Part shown: in pieces, positions 37,061 to 49,215 of the stretch | How the letters are laid out: each line of letters begins with the position of its first letter | Numbering within the stretch: position 1 is the stretch's first letter | Source: Arabidopsis thaliana | Lineage: Eukaryota > Streptophyta > Magnoliopsida > Brassicales > Brassicaceae | Direction: 5' to 3' | DNA: 64,000 nucleotides | Assembly: GCF_000001735.4 (NCBI RefSeq) | Contig: NC_003076.8 | Location: 24,059,835 to 24,123,834 of the forward strand | Program-made: the position numbers and the translations under genes | Notes under the pieces: model-generated | Told to the model about the DNA's origin: nothing | The model's input: the letters and a program-made list of their open reading frames with translations, nothing else | Database searches by the model: none

Positions 37061-40000
37061 CTAGCTTGAAAGTTGGACGACGATGGGACTCCTAACGTAA
37101 TGATGTGAATCAGTCCACGTCAGCTCTCCAAAAACGTAGCCTGAAGGCGTCACTGGCAAGGGACGAAGAGTCATCTGAAATATCTTCACTTCACCAGTTT
37201 TGTTGAACGTGAGCTGTTTTGGCTCCACGGAGACGCGAACTCCAAGTGGCTCTCGGAAACGAGCGTTGTAGGTAGCAGGTGGTCCAACGTTTTTGAGTTT
37301 TCGGGTGACGGTGATAGAGCCCGTGAGGTTTGGGACAGTGATTGAAGGGTAGTTGAAGTCGAGAAGATTGGCTCCTTGGCGACACGTGTACTGTGGGTCC
37401 TCGGCAAAGAGTTGAACCACGGTGTTGTTGTAGCCAACGGCGCAGAGGAAGTCCAAGTAGTCTCCTGTGGTGAGATCATAGACAAGACCAGGATGGGCGG
37501 CTTTATTGGGTTGGACATGGCCTGAACCGTAGCTGAAGGGATTTGCTTTCTTGAAGGATTCATCAACCATGGGCTTACGTCTGTTGTTTCTGGTTCTTGA
37601 AGTTGTCATGATGGCTGAGCGGATAGCTGCAGGACTCCAATGAGGGTGAAGTGTTTTCAAAAGACCAACGACACCGGAGATGTGAGGACAGGACATGGAA
37701 GTTCCTGATTCGGTGTTGAAAGGAGTTCTTCGATTGTCAGAGTCTAAGTCTGTAGGGCCCGTGGCTTCCGTGAAGGCGGCTATGATGTTGACACCGGGTG
37801 CAGTGATGTCGGGCTTGAGGATCCCTGGTGTGATGGTGTTTGGTCCTCTGGAAGAGAAAGAGGCCATGAAAGGAGCAGGCTTTGTGTTCAGCGTAGCGGT
37901 AGGTGCTTTGATGTAACCTTTGGGATCTTTTGTGGAACTTAGGTAAGAAAACAAAGTTTCACCATCTTTGTAGTCAATTTGTGAAGCAGGAAGAACATGA
38001 GCGTCTGAGATGATTTCGTTTCCACTCGCCTTGTCGTTGCATAGAACCATTCCCGCAGCTCCAGCAGCAGCCGCTTGCATTCCCTTGTCCACACGTGCGT
38101 TGTCTCCTCTCAGACACACCAAGATCTTCCCTTTCACCTTCTTCGGGTCTAGGCTACCTTTCTTGCATAGCAATCTATGTAACCATCACTAGTTAATTAG
38201 TACTTACTTAATTATACACATTCCAAAAAATAGATATCAAGCGTTTACTTACGCATCTGTCACATTTCCATTGGCTACATTAGCATCTGCAGCACTGATG
38301 AGGCTATACATCTTTTCTTCAGGCAAAGGCTTTGAGAGGCTTGTTCCCTGCTTTTCAAAATTAATTACTTGTAGCACAAGAAAGAAAGGAACCAAAAGTG
38401 AAAGAAAAAAAAAAGAAGACGAGGTCAAAGTATCAAACCTTGAAGCTTTGGCCGTTTTTGAGCTCAACAAAAGCTTGAAACTCCCGATCCATGGAGCTAG
38501 CACCGACTGTAATAACCCATGGTGCAACGTTTGAGACAGTGCCAGACTTAGGACCTGAATTTCCAGCAGAGCACACAACCGTCACCCCGTTTTTGACGGC
38601 GTGGAAGGATCCAATGGCTATACCATCGCTCATGTAATCTCCAGCATCTCCTCCCACTGAAGCCGAGAGAACATCCACGCCGTCTTCGATGGCAGCCTCA
38701 ATCGCTGCCAAAATATCAGCATCAAAGCACTCCGCGCCATCCACAGGGGGCCAGCACACCTTGTAAGCCGCGACTCTAGCTTTAGGAGAACCACCACTGG
38801 CTGTTCCATTCCCGATACCAAACACATTGGCTCCGGGAACAAAGTTACCAGCCGCGGTGGAAAGAGTGTGGCTACCGTGACCATCGTGGTCACGACAGGT
38901 TTCATAGGAGGCGTTAGAAGGAAGGCCTGTGTAAGCTAAGTAACCTTTGTTGAAGTATCTAGCACCGATGAGCTTCCTGGTTACATGTAACGAATCAATA
39001 ATCACATTCTCTGTATATTTCTATATTTGCAGAAAGAAGTCAACTAAATTAAGATGAGAACCTGTTGCAAGGAACATCCTTGTGGCATCTACCTTTCCAC
39101 CTAGCTGGAACAGCTCCATACCCTTCATCGCTGAAGCTTTTTGACTCAGGCCACACACCTTCATCAACATACATATTTTATATCATTCATAACTATGAAA
39201 GCAATTATGATGACCAAAGCATACCCTTGTTTTGAGATTTACCTGTGTCTAAGTTAGCGATGATTGTATCCTCTCCGTATCCTGCTTTATTCCAAAGAGA
39301 GGACTTGTGAACAACACCATTTTTCGCAAGGAGCATGAAATTCCATGAATGAGTGGTATGAAGTTTTCTTCCTTTGTTGGGGAATACAGAGACTACATCA
39401 GGATGCTCTGCATACAATTATTTTAAAAAATTTGTTAGGTTAAACTAAAAGGATTGAGAAGCATCAAAAGCAGAATATGAGGTTTGATGATCTCACTGGC
39501 GATTTCTGCAGCTTCATTTTCGTCAAGAATTGCGGCGAAGCCATTGATATGTCTCTTGTATGAGTAAAAGATGGCTTCTTTTGCATTCTCATGGCTGCAA
39601 TAGAGAAGGCAGTTAGTTTCTTGGTGTGTGTATAAGAAAACTCGGACTAAACCGGCCGGTCGGACTAGTAAACCGGCAGTCCAATAGTAAGTAACCGGGG
39701 CATTGCACTAAACTCAATTTGGGTGAAACTAATAATACTTTTTAAACCTAGATTTTAGTCCCTCGCTTAAACCCGGGAAAAAAACAATGTCCCGCAAAAT
39801 TTCCACGAACAGCCTCGTACGTACCAAATGAAATCCTAATTTTTTTGTTTCGGTTTGAAATTCAACATTAAAAATGATTATTCTAATTTTTCTTTTTACT
39901 TACCTCTAATTGAGTTTGGTTCAAGTTGTGTTTTACTAAACACAGATTACTTTTTTGTTCAAATACATTTAACAAAGATTTTCTTACAAAAAACATCAAT

Positions 40001-40553
40001 GTCATATTAGAGATCCAGCGATTTGAAATATTTCCGCAAAAAATTCAATGTTATTAACCTAATATGTCATATTAGATGATCCAGCAATTCAAAATACTTC
40101 CGCAAAATATTCAATGTCATTAACCTAATATGTCATATTAGATATTGATCCGGTGATTAGAAATACTTCCCGGTTTGCTATTTGATCAAATCTTTAAAAC
40201 ATTGGTTTGGCATAAATAGGAGTAATGGTACCTTCCAACGAAAGAGGCGAGAAAAGTGCGATGTGAGTGAGCAACACCATCGAGATGGGCAGAAGAGATT
40301 TGAGGAAGATGGGCGTGAGATCCCAAGTACACTATGTAGGACTGTAACACAGTAGGAAACAAATTAATGCATATCGATCTTACGAGCAATGTATATAGAA
40401 AGTGAGTTACATAAGAAAAAAGAGAGAGAGGACCTTTTTAAGAGCAAAAGCAGGAGAGAAAAAGAGAGTGACGAGGAGAAGAAGAGATGATAAACTTTGG
40501 AGGCTCATTTTGTTTGAGTATTGAGTACTCGAATATCTTCTCGTCATACTCAT
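37061..40553 (-). CDS. SBT5.4: Subtilisin-like serine protease SBT5.4
   Basis: Exons 40434-40553, 40232-40341, 39497-39594, 39243-39407, 39062-39158, 38439-38976, 38253-38347 and 37061-38174 give 778 residues. From the internal ATG at 40508 the protein is 763 residues and begins with a classical signal peptide ([20 protein letters not shown]). The I9 propeptide ([13 protein letters not shown]) follows, then the S8 domain. The triad is Asp in [13 protein letters not shown], His in [15 protein letters not shown] and Ser in [12 protein letters not shown], with oxyanion Asn in [11 protein letters not shown] domain ([18 protein letters not shown]) sits between His and Ser, and an Fn3-like domain ends the protein. 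Such enzymes are secreted to the cell wall. It matches AT5G59810. Confidence 0.93.
39995..40170. repeat. 66-bp tandem repeat in SBT5.4 intron 2
   Basis: Two full units start at 40043 and 40109 (66 bases apart), and a shorter diverged copy spans 39995-40042. Each carries AATATGTCATATT, GATCC and TTCCGCAAAA-like words. The array lies in the longest intron of the gene (39595-40231). Confidence 0.85.
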
Positions 40554-41150
40554 ATACAAAATACTAGTTCTCCATAAATCTCCCTCTCTCGCTATATTTG
40601 CTAAATAGATCGAATCACGCTCAGTCTCAGTCTCAACTTAATTACTTTTAAAGTTTGTTGAGTGATTTCAGCCAGAACTCTATCTCTTCCTTCAACTGTT
40701 ATCTAATTCGAAAAAAAAGGTAAGAGGATCTTCATAATCTTCTTTCCATATTTATCTCCCTATTATTTGGAATTAAACTAAAATTTTGACTTTGTGGGTG
40801 ATTTGTTTGACTGCAGCTGTAGAATTTTGTTTATATTAATTGGTTGTAGTTGTAAGTTTTTGAATATAGATATTTTATTCTATTAAATATGGTTTGTAAA
40901 GTTAGTAACTGACAGATTGTGCCAAATGTAAACTTTCATGATCAGATGTTTATTATCTCTTTATGTGGTATTGCAAACTTACACTTATGTTTTATTTTAA
41001 AATGTTTAAAGCATGTAATCATAAGTGAAAACTAAATTTTTTATTGAAAAATATCTTATAGGATTTAAATTTTCAATTACTTAATTAGAAGTTAGTATAT
41101 TCTTAACTCACTTAAAATTAGTTTGCATGAAGTAAACTAATGTGTAATTT

Positions 41151-41318
41151 ATCTACATTTTTAACCCTACGAACGGAGGTGTGTTGAACCTTTTAGGCTC
41201 GTAAAGAATATAATTTGATGATTTAATCTTAGTATAAACAACATAAAACGTAACTAACTTAGCTATCTTTCTACATTTTAACCCCTATGAACAAGAGGTG
41301 GGTTGAACCTATTAGGCT
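41151..41318. repeat. Diverged ~48-bp direct repeat
   Basis: Copies at about 41151-41199 and 41271-41318 share CTACATTTTAACCC, GAAC, GAGGTG, GTTGAACCT and TTAGGCT in the same order, with several substitutions. The spacing is about 120 bases. Origin unknown. Confidence 0.7.
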
Positions 41319-42040
41319 ATTACATGTGACCCGCTAAATAGCCAAATGTGGGTAACCACCTCAAATCACTACAAGGCTCATGTCAAACTCTCATTACCAT
41401 TAATATCCGGGAATCAAGTTTATCAGAAAATGAGATTGTCTTGCATTCAAACTAAGAAAAGAAAAAGAAAAAAAAGCAAGAAGCAATGGAGATGAGTAAC
41501 GCAATGAATGAGTAATAGCTCAATGTCTACATAATTGGACTCGTACATATGAACTCAATAAAATAAAGCAAATGGACCCGATTTGAGACCAGTAATGGTT
41601 TTGAAATCATATATTTCCAAGCGTACCAAAATACACTTACGATTAAAACTTGAATTTTTTTTGGCAACAAACGAATTATATTTTTGTTAGTATTAATTAT
41701 TGTATTCAACGAATTACATTTGATTGGCCGTATACTCTGGAAGTGTGTAAGTATAATATTTTCTTTGGCTTACAAAGCAAAACAAAAATTTGATGGAGAG
41801 AGTCAAACAAAAAAACAAAAGAAGTAGGTCATATGTTTATCCATTCATACGTTGGTTGGTAATCCTAAAAACCAACAAACAATCATATATGTATACTTGT
41901 CCAATTATGTAAACTACTCCATTGATAATATAATTGTTAATTATTGACTCGACTTATCTACTGATTATGAAACTACCAACAAATGAAGAAAGTAAAGGGA
42001 GTGTGAAAACAAGAATCTTAAGGTATAACGAAGATTTGTT

Positions 42041-43115
42041 CCGCGTGGAAAAGGCATTAAAAGTGCCACGTCACTCTCTCTTTTTATTTTATGATTTTCG
42101 TATCTCTTCTTCTACTTGCTTCCCACGTTTCCATCAAGTTTCCGTACATATCTTCTTGTTATCTGATCCACGCGATCTTTCAACGCGTACTTTTCACGTA
42201 TTTGTGTTGTCATGCCTTTGCTGGGATTGTGTTAGATGCTCATTGCTGACGGTAGTTTTTAGAGAACATTCTAGAAAGAAACTATTTTTCTAACAAAACC
42301 ACGAACTTTGTTTTCTAGTTATTCCACTTTCTAGAATACACCTGACCAAATTAGAATTCTAGAAATGAATTTTAAATAAACCAAAACACCTAAACGAAAA
42401 GCAAACCATAGGTTTTTGGTTTTAACATATTTCAAATTCATAAAAGTGAAACCAACCTACACCATATTAACCAATATTTATTAGAGTTTTTATATGTTTT
42501 ATGATATTGTTCAAAACTTCAAAAGAGATTTATTCATATAACATACCTATACCATACCAATGAATATTAAAATTATGAATTAGTATCCTTATATTATATG
42601 AAGTCAATCAAAAAACTTAGAAGCATTTCAAACGGAATCAAACCATTCATATATGAAGTATTATTATTATATCTAGAAGGTGTTGATTTTAAACTATTCC
42701 GTATAATATATCTAGAAGACGGCTCCGCGCGTGGGGAATGCATCAAACTCAGAGAGTTTAATAGCTTTTTTTGGTTGACGTCAACTACTCAAAAGAGTTT
42801 AGTTTTTGATGTGTATATATCCAAATAAAATATCTTTAAAAAGAAAATAATAATAATAAATGGTTTCGAGAAAACACGAGGAAGATTCTCATCCAACCGA
42901 AACGACTCTTTCGTTTTTAGTAGTCTCTTAAGCTACGCGGTGTCGCAAATCGTGACCACATAACCCGTTTTTTCCTTCTTTTACCCCTTATCTTTCCACG
43001 TATTTACGTTAATACCTACACTCTTCGCTGCCACTTCCTTACCCACCAAGTCACAAGGGTATATTCGTCACTTTCCACACGTCTTTGGTCCACACAAACT
43101 CGGTATCTATATATA
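42041..43115 (+). promoter_or_regulatory. ZAT12 promoter with CGCG boxes and TATA box
   Basis: VCGCGB-type elements (CAMTA sites, also called CM2 as CCGCGT) occur at 42041-42046 (CCGCGT), 42183-42188 (ACGCGT), 42725-42732 (overlapping CCGCGC and GCGCGT) and 42935-42940 (ACGCGG). A TATATATA box lies at 43108-43115, about 125 bases before the ATG. CAMTA factors are known to drive rapid cold and wound induction of ZAT12 and CBF2. Confidence 0.65.
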
Positions 43116-43238
43116 GTTCCCAAACGGACACGAACACATCATCACAACTACTATCACACCAAACTCAAAAAACACAAACCACAAGAGGATCATTTCATTT
43201 TTTATTGTTTCGTTTTAATCATCATCATCAGAAGAAAA

Positions 43239-43727
43239 ATGGTTGCGATATCGGAGATCAAGTCGACGGTGGATGTCACGGCGGCGAATTGTTTGATGCT
43301 TTTATCTAGAGTTGGACAAGAAAACGTTGACGGTGGCGATCAAAAACGCGTTTTCACATGTAAAACGTGTTTGAAGCAGTTTCATTCGTTCCAAGCCTTA
43401 GGAGGTCACCGTGCGAGTCACAAGAAGCCTAACAACGACGCTTTGTCGTCTGGATTGATGAAGAAGGTGAAAACGTCGTCGCATCCTTGTCCCATATGTG
43501 GAGTGGAGTTTCCGATGGGACAAGCTTTGGGAGGACACATGAGGAGACACAGGAACGAGAGTGGGGCTGCTGGTGGCGCGTTGGTTACACGCGCTTTGTT
43601 GCCGGAGCCCACGGTGACTACGTTGAAGAAATCTAGCAGTGGGAAGAGAGTGGCTTGTTTGGATCTGAGTCTAGGGATGGTGGACAATTTGAATCTCAAG
43701 TTGGAGCTTGGAAGAACAGTTTATTGA
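43239..43727 (+). CDS. ZAT12: C2H2 zinc-finger stress repressor ZAT12
   Basis: This is an intronless gene of 162 residues. Two plant-type C2H2 fingers carry the QALGGH signature: [19 protein letters not shown] (about 46-64) and [18 protein letters not shown] (about 86-103). An L-box-like hydrophobic stretch ([11 protein letters not shown]) precedes them, and an EAR repression motif LDLSL lies about 18 residues from the C terminus. The family binds DNA through the QALGGH helices and represses through TOPLESS-type co-repressors. ZAT12 is a fast-response gene in oxidative stress, cold, high light and wounding. The start is the only ATG near the 5' end of the frame and lies after the TATA box and an A-rich leader. 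It matches AT5G59820 (RHL41). Confidence 0.97.
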   Translation: MVAISEIKSTVDVTAANCLMLLSRVGQENVDGGDQKRVFTCKTCLKQFHSFQALGGHRASHKKPNNDALSSGLMKKVKTSSHPCPICGVEFPMGQALGGHMRRHRNESGAAGGALVTRALLPEPTVTTLKKSSSGKRVACLDLSLGMVDNLNLKLELGRTVY

Positions 43728-44241
43728 TTTTATTTATTTTCCTTAAATTTTCTGAATATATTTGTTTCTCTCATTCTTTGAATTTTTCTTAATATTCTAG
43801 ATTATACATACATCCGCAGATTTAGGAAACTTTCATAGAGTGTAATCTTTTCTTTCTGTAAAAATATATTTTACTTGTAGCATTGGAGATTTGTTATGAG
43901 ATTATCTTACTTAGCATTTAGTGAATAATCTATTAGCCTATTTTGCCGACGTGAAAATACCATTTTCTATTTAATTTTGATTACTTATCAACTACTATTA
44001 AGCTGTTATTTTCCCCCATCACGAATAAAAACAACCCAAGAAATAGATATTTATTTGAATTTGAAACTTACCTATAAATTTAGTTGAGCTAATCAAAATT
44101 AAATTTTAAAGCATGATCAGAAGTGGAATTCTTGAGAGTGTTGTTTGTGATCTGTCAACATCTTCTGTCCAAATAAATGGATTCAAAGAACATGGTTCAA
44201 CACCATCTCAGTGTCACCTTTGCGCATGGCTCATGCTGCTC
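43728..44241. other. ZAT12 3' flank
   Basis: Holds the ZAT12 3' UTR, then AT-rich spacer. From about 44150 the sequence becomes less AT-rich, continuing into the coding relic that follows. Confidence 0.5.
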
Positions 44242-44811
44242 CTAAGGTAATATATGCCAATCTTCGAGCAGCGAAGATGCAGAGCTCATTGGTTCTCCTG
44301 TAAGGCTGTGATCTTGGAAAAGGTACCATAATGCAGTCTTTATCTCTTCCCTAAACCAATATGAGCACATCAAAAACACTCTATACCAAATCAAATGCTG
44401 AAATGCTCAAATATAGAAAAGATATGTCCCTATAGGCAAACAAGATGTATTGTTAAGGATAATATGTATCTCCACACAAGTAGTTGGAATAGCGCGCCGA
44501 GTGACTGTGAGGCTAGCTTGAAAGGATTAATAATTCCAATATCTTTACTATCCACTCAATTGTTATTTGTTAACTTAGCTCTTCTTCAATCCAAGTAAAG
44601 CATAGCCCACCGTTTCGTTAGTTCTAAATGCATCTTTTATAGTCAACAATTACCTCAATATTGTAGAAGCTTCATTTGGATTGTTGATTGCATTAGCTTC
44701 AAAAGCAGGCAGCCTATTCACAAGGAATGAAATATCACATATCTTCAAATCTGTATCTTTTGTATTCAATTTTTTAGCCGACGTAAAATCTTTTACGCCA
44801 TCAATTTCGTT
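44242..44811 (-). pseudogene. Unrecognised two-exon coding relic
   Basis: I do not recognise the protein. On the minus strand an open stretch (44811 down to 44654) reads from NEIDGVKDF through ISFLVNRLPAFEANAINNP to a consensus donor (GAG|GTAATT). After a 303-base gap, an acceptor (TTTAG) opens a second stretch (44350-44242) that reads EEIKTALWYLFQDHSLTGEP and ends SLLEDWHILP, then stop. The donor phase (two bases) matches the acceptor phase exactly, giving one continuous frame of about 88 residues. Amino-acid content is protein-like and GC content is above the spacer level. No start codon is found upstream of exon A (an in-frame stop at 44812-44814 precedes it). It may be the 3' end of a decayed gene copy. 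Confidence 0.45.
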
Positions 44812-45588
44812 TTATCCCATTTCATTTTAGAGCTCATTAGACGAATACTTTTTTACTACTTTCATATAATTCGAGTATCATATTAGCCCGACATTAAAGA
44901 TCATAAAAACCTTGGGGAAGTTTAGGTACTATTTCACATAATAACTAAACTTTAAATTTTAGCATCATCAATAATATTGAAGATATCATCTCTTTAAAAA
45001 TGTTGTTTTTGTTTCATGGTGAAAATTTGATAAAATAGTGAAAATTTGATAAAATGAAAAGAAGAAGTTGGTGCCCACAAACTCTTAGGGGAGATGAACG
45101 GTCACGATTAGACATCACTCAACACAGCGTAAGATAAGCCTCGTGGAAACCGTAACATCAGATCATGCGATTTTTGCTTTATGCTTTTTTTTTTAAAAAG
45201 AGCCTAGCTGAAGCAAAATTCGGGTGCTTCTCGCGCACCGTATATCATCACATCCTTCTCCGTTACTTTCTTCCCCGGAGAAATTACCCTCTCCCTTACC
45301 GGCGATCTAGTTTCCGGCTATCAATTCAGGTAACCAATCTTCTGATTTCTCCAATTTTCAGCCATTCCAACCTCAAGGAGCTTTTTATATTCGTTCGCTT
45401 TCAGAATTTTAACACTCTTTACTTAGCGATTAGGTTTCAATTTCAACAATCTATTTCTGTGAAAAAACAGTTTTTTCAGCTAAAGGTTTGATTTTTCGAA
45501 ATTCGAATTTCTGGGGAAAGTAGAACTCGCACTCGCACTTGCTCCTGGACAACGTGAGAGATAGAATCGAATCGAAAAGGACGAAAAA
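44812..45588. other. Promoter and 5' UTR of the TDBD gene
   Basis: AT-rich promoter, then from about 45200 a leader. A likely 5' UTR intron has a donor at about 45329 (CAATTCAG|GTAACC) and an acceptor near 45479. The UTR parts are inferred from splice consensus only. Confidence 0.45.
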
Positions 45589-47237
45589 ATGGTACAATTC
45601 TCAACTTTGCCATTAGGGTTTATGTTTCCTTGCTAATGGGTTTTAGAATTCACTTCTGATTTTGGGTCGATATTATTTATATTGTTTGCAGTCATATGAA
45701 AGCAAAGGTTTTTGGGTTATGAAGAATAATGAGCATACAAGTGAGGAAGATTCAGTGTATGATCATTCAACAAGAGATGATTCAAAGCGTCCTCATCCTT
45801 GGTTTGTTGATTCTTCTCGTTCAGAGATGTTCCCAAACAAGAAACAAGCTGTGCAAGATCCTGTTGTAGGATTAGGAAAATCAAATGTTGGTCTTCCTTT
45901 GTGGGAAAGCTCATCGGTTTTTCAGTCTGTTTCTAACCAGTTTATGGATCGGCTTCTAGGAGCTGAAATGCCTCCAAGACCTCTTTTGTTTGGTGATAGA
46001 GATAGAACGGAAGGTTGTAGCCACCACCACCAGAATAAGAGTATAGCTGAGAGTTATATGGAAGATACATCTGTTGAATTGTCGATATCTAATGGCGTGG
46101 AGGTTGCTGGGGGTTGTTTTGGTGGTGATGGAAATAGAAAACTTCCGGTTAGTCGGGTTAAGGAAACGATGAGTACACATGTTGCTTTAGAAGGTCATAG
46201 TCAAAGGAAAATCGAGTCGTCTTCGATACAAGCTTGTAGCCGGGAAAACGAAAGTAGCTATATAAATTTTGCACTAGCGGGTCATCCCTATGGCAATGAG
46301 GACTCTCAGGGGATCACATTTGGTGAAATAAACGATGAACATGGTGTTGGCTCTACTTCCAATGTGGTTGGAAACTATCAATCATATGTTCAAGACCCAA
46401 TTGGAACATTGGATATTGTTTATGACCAAGAAACTGGGAGTTCACAAACCAGCAGCGGAGTTGTAAGCGAACAACAAGTTGCTAAACCGAGTTTAGGATC
46501 ACTTCCAAAGACCAAAGCAGAGGCCAAGTCATCAAAGAAGGAAGCTTCCACAAGCTTTCCTTCAAACGTCAGAAGCTTAATATCAACCGGTATGCTCGAT
46601 GGTGTTCCTGTGAAGTATGTTTCTGTCTCACGTGAGGTAAAAACTAAATACCTCAGCTCAACTGTTTTGTTTCAGTACACCATTTTCCTTAAGCCTTGGA
46701 ATTTGTTATTGCATTGAAACAACTTAAAATTAGGAGCTTCGAGGAGTCATCAAAGGATCGGGTTATCTCTGCGGATGTCAAACTTGCGATTTCACAAAGG
46801 TAAGTCAACAAAAAAGTTTTTGCTTTCTTTATCTGGTTGCGGAACACTCACTGGTTAATACTTTGCTTTGACTCTTAATCATTCAAGGTGCTTAACGCGT
46901 ATGCATTCGAGAGGCACGCTGGATGTAAAACAAAGCATCCAAACAATCATATTTACTTTGAAAACGGGAAGACGATTTATCAGATAGTTCAGGAACTGAG
47001 GAACACTCCAGAGAGCATACTGTTTGATGTGATTCAGACTGTATTTGGTTCTCCTATCAACCAGAAAGCATTTCGCATATGGAAAGGTACAATCTTTTTC
47101 TTTTTCTTCATCTTCATTGATTTGCATTTTCTTCAGACTTTTCTATAATGTTCTGTTTTCGGTTTGGTTCAGAATCATTCCAAGCGGCGACTAGAGAACT
47201 TCAGCGGATCTATGGCAAAGAAGAGCGTTCCTTCTGA
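45589..47237 (+). CDS. Protein with C-terminal Tify-domain-binding domain
   Basis: Exons 45589-45591 (the ATG alone), 45692-46636, 46734-46799, 46888-47086 and 47173-47237 give 425 residues starting MSYESKGFWVMKNNEHTSE. The first 300 residues are Ser-, Gly- and His-rich and look disordered. The last 120 match the Tify-binding (TDBD, Pfam PF16135) type: SLISTGMLDGVPVKYVS, then GVIKGSGYLCGCQTCDF, YAFERHAGCKTKHPNNHIY and GKTIYQIVQELRNTP. Conserved Cys and His residues suggest metal binding. The same domain occurs in NINJA-like and PHD/acetyltransferase plant proteins, but the function here is unknown. It runs tail to tail with RABE1b. It matches AT5G59830. Confidence 0.85.
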
Positions 47238-47615
47238 ATGTATAATATTATGTGGAAAATGTAAGATTATTAACATTTTTGCTGGATCTTAATTTTATCA
47301 ACTTTTCTTTTTGCATAATTTTGTGTTGTATAAAGGGATAAGCTTTAAGAATTGATGTTGTAACAGAGAATGCAAAAGATAAGAAGAGACTTGAAGAGTT
47401 ATGCGTAAAAGATTAACAATTCAGTCACAGATTCAGCTTCTGTGACATCGAATCTGTCTGAGAAGGAAAAATTTCTTAAAAGATTCTATTACCCTCATGA
47501 ACAAACTAGAAGAAGTCAAATAAGAACAAATAATCAAAAGAAAAAAAAATACAAAAGCACCCCAAGATAAATCTGTTTTTCACTTCACTTCAACTTTGGA
47601 GCCTTTTGGGACTGA
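47238..47615. other. Convergent 3' UTRs
   Basis: Only 378 bases separate the stop codons of the TDBD gene (+) and RABE1b (-), so the two 3' UTRs may overlap as natural antisense. A short hairpin (GTCACAG...CTGTGAC) lies near 47423-47445. Confidence 0.6.

Positions 47616-49215
<1,600 letters not shown>

Larger units (their letters stand above)
40554..43238. other. Divergent spacer between SBT5.4 and ZAT12
   Basis: Both genes point away from this 2.7-kb region, so it holds both promoters. It contains a diverged direct repeat (41151-41318) and, towards ZAT12, several CGCG-box elements. Short ORFs at 41934-42293 and 42598-42828 show no family features or splice continuity. Confidence 0.55.

Noticed and set aside
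41934-42293. 119-codon plus-strand ORF upstream of ZAT12
   Set aside because: Cys/Phe/Leu-rich translation of pyrimidine-rich promoter DNA with no domain; it overlaps CGCG-box elements.
47423-47445. Short hairpin near the end of the TDBD gene as an snoRNA or terminator
   Set aside because: Only a 7-bp stem, with no C/D or H/ACA boxes that I can support.
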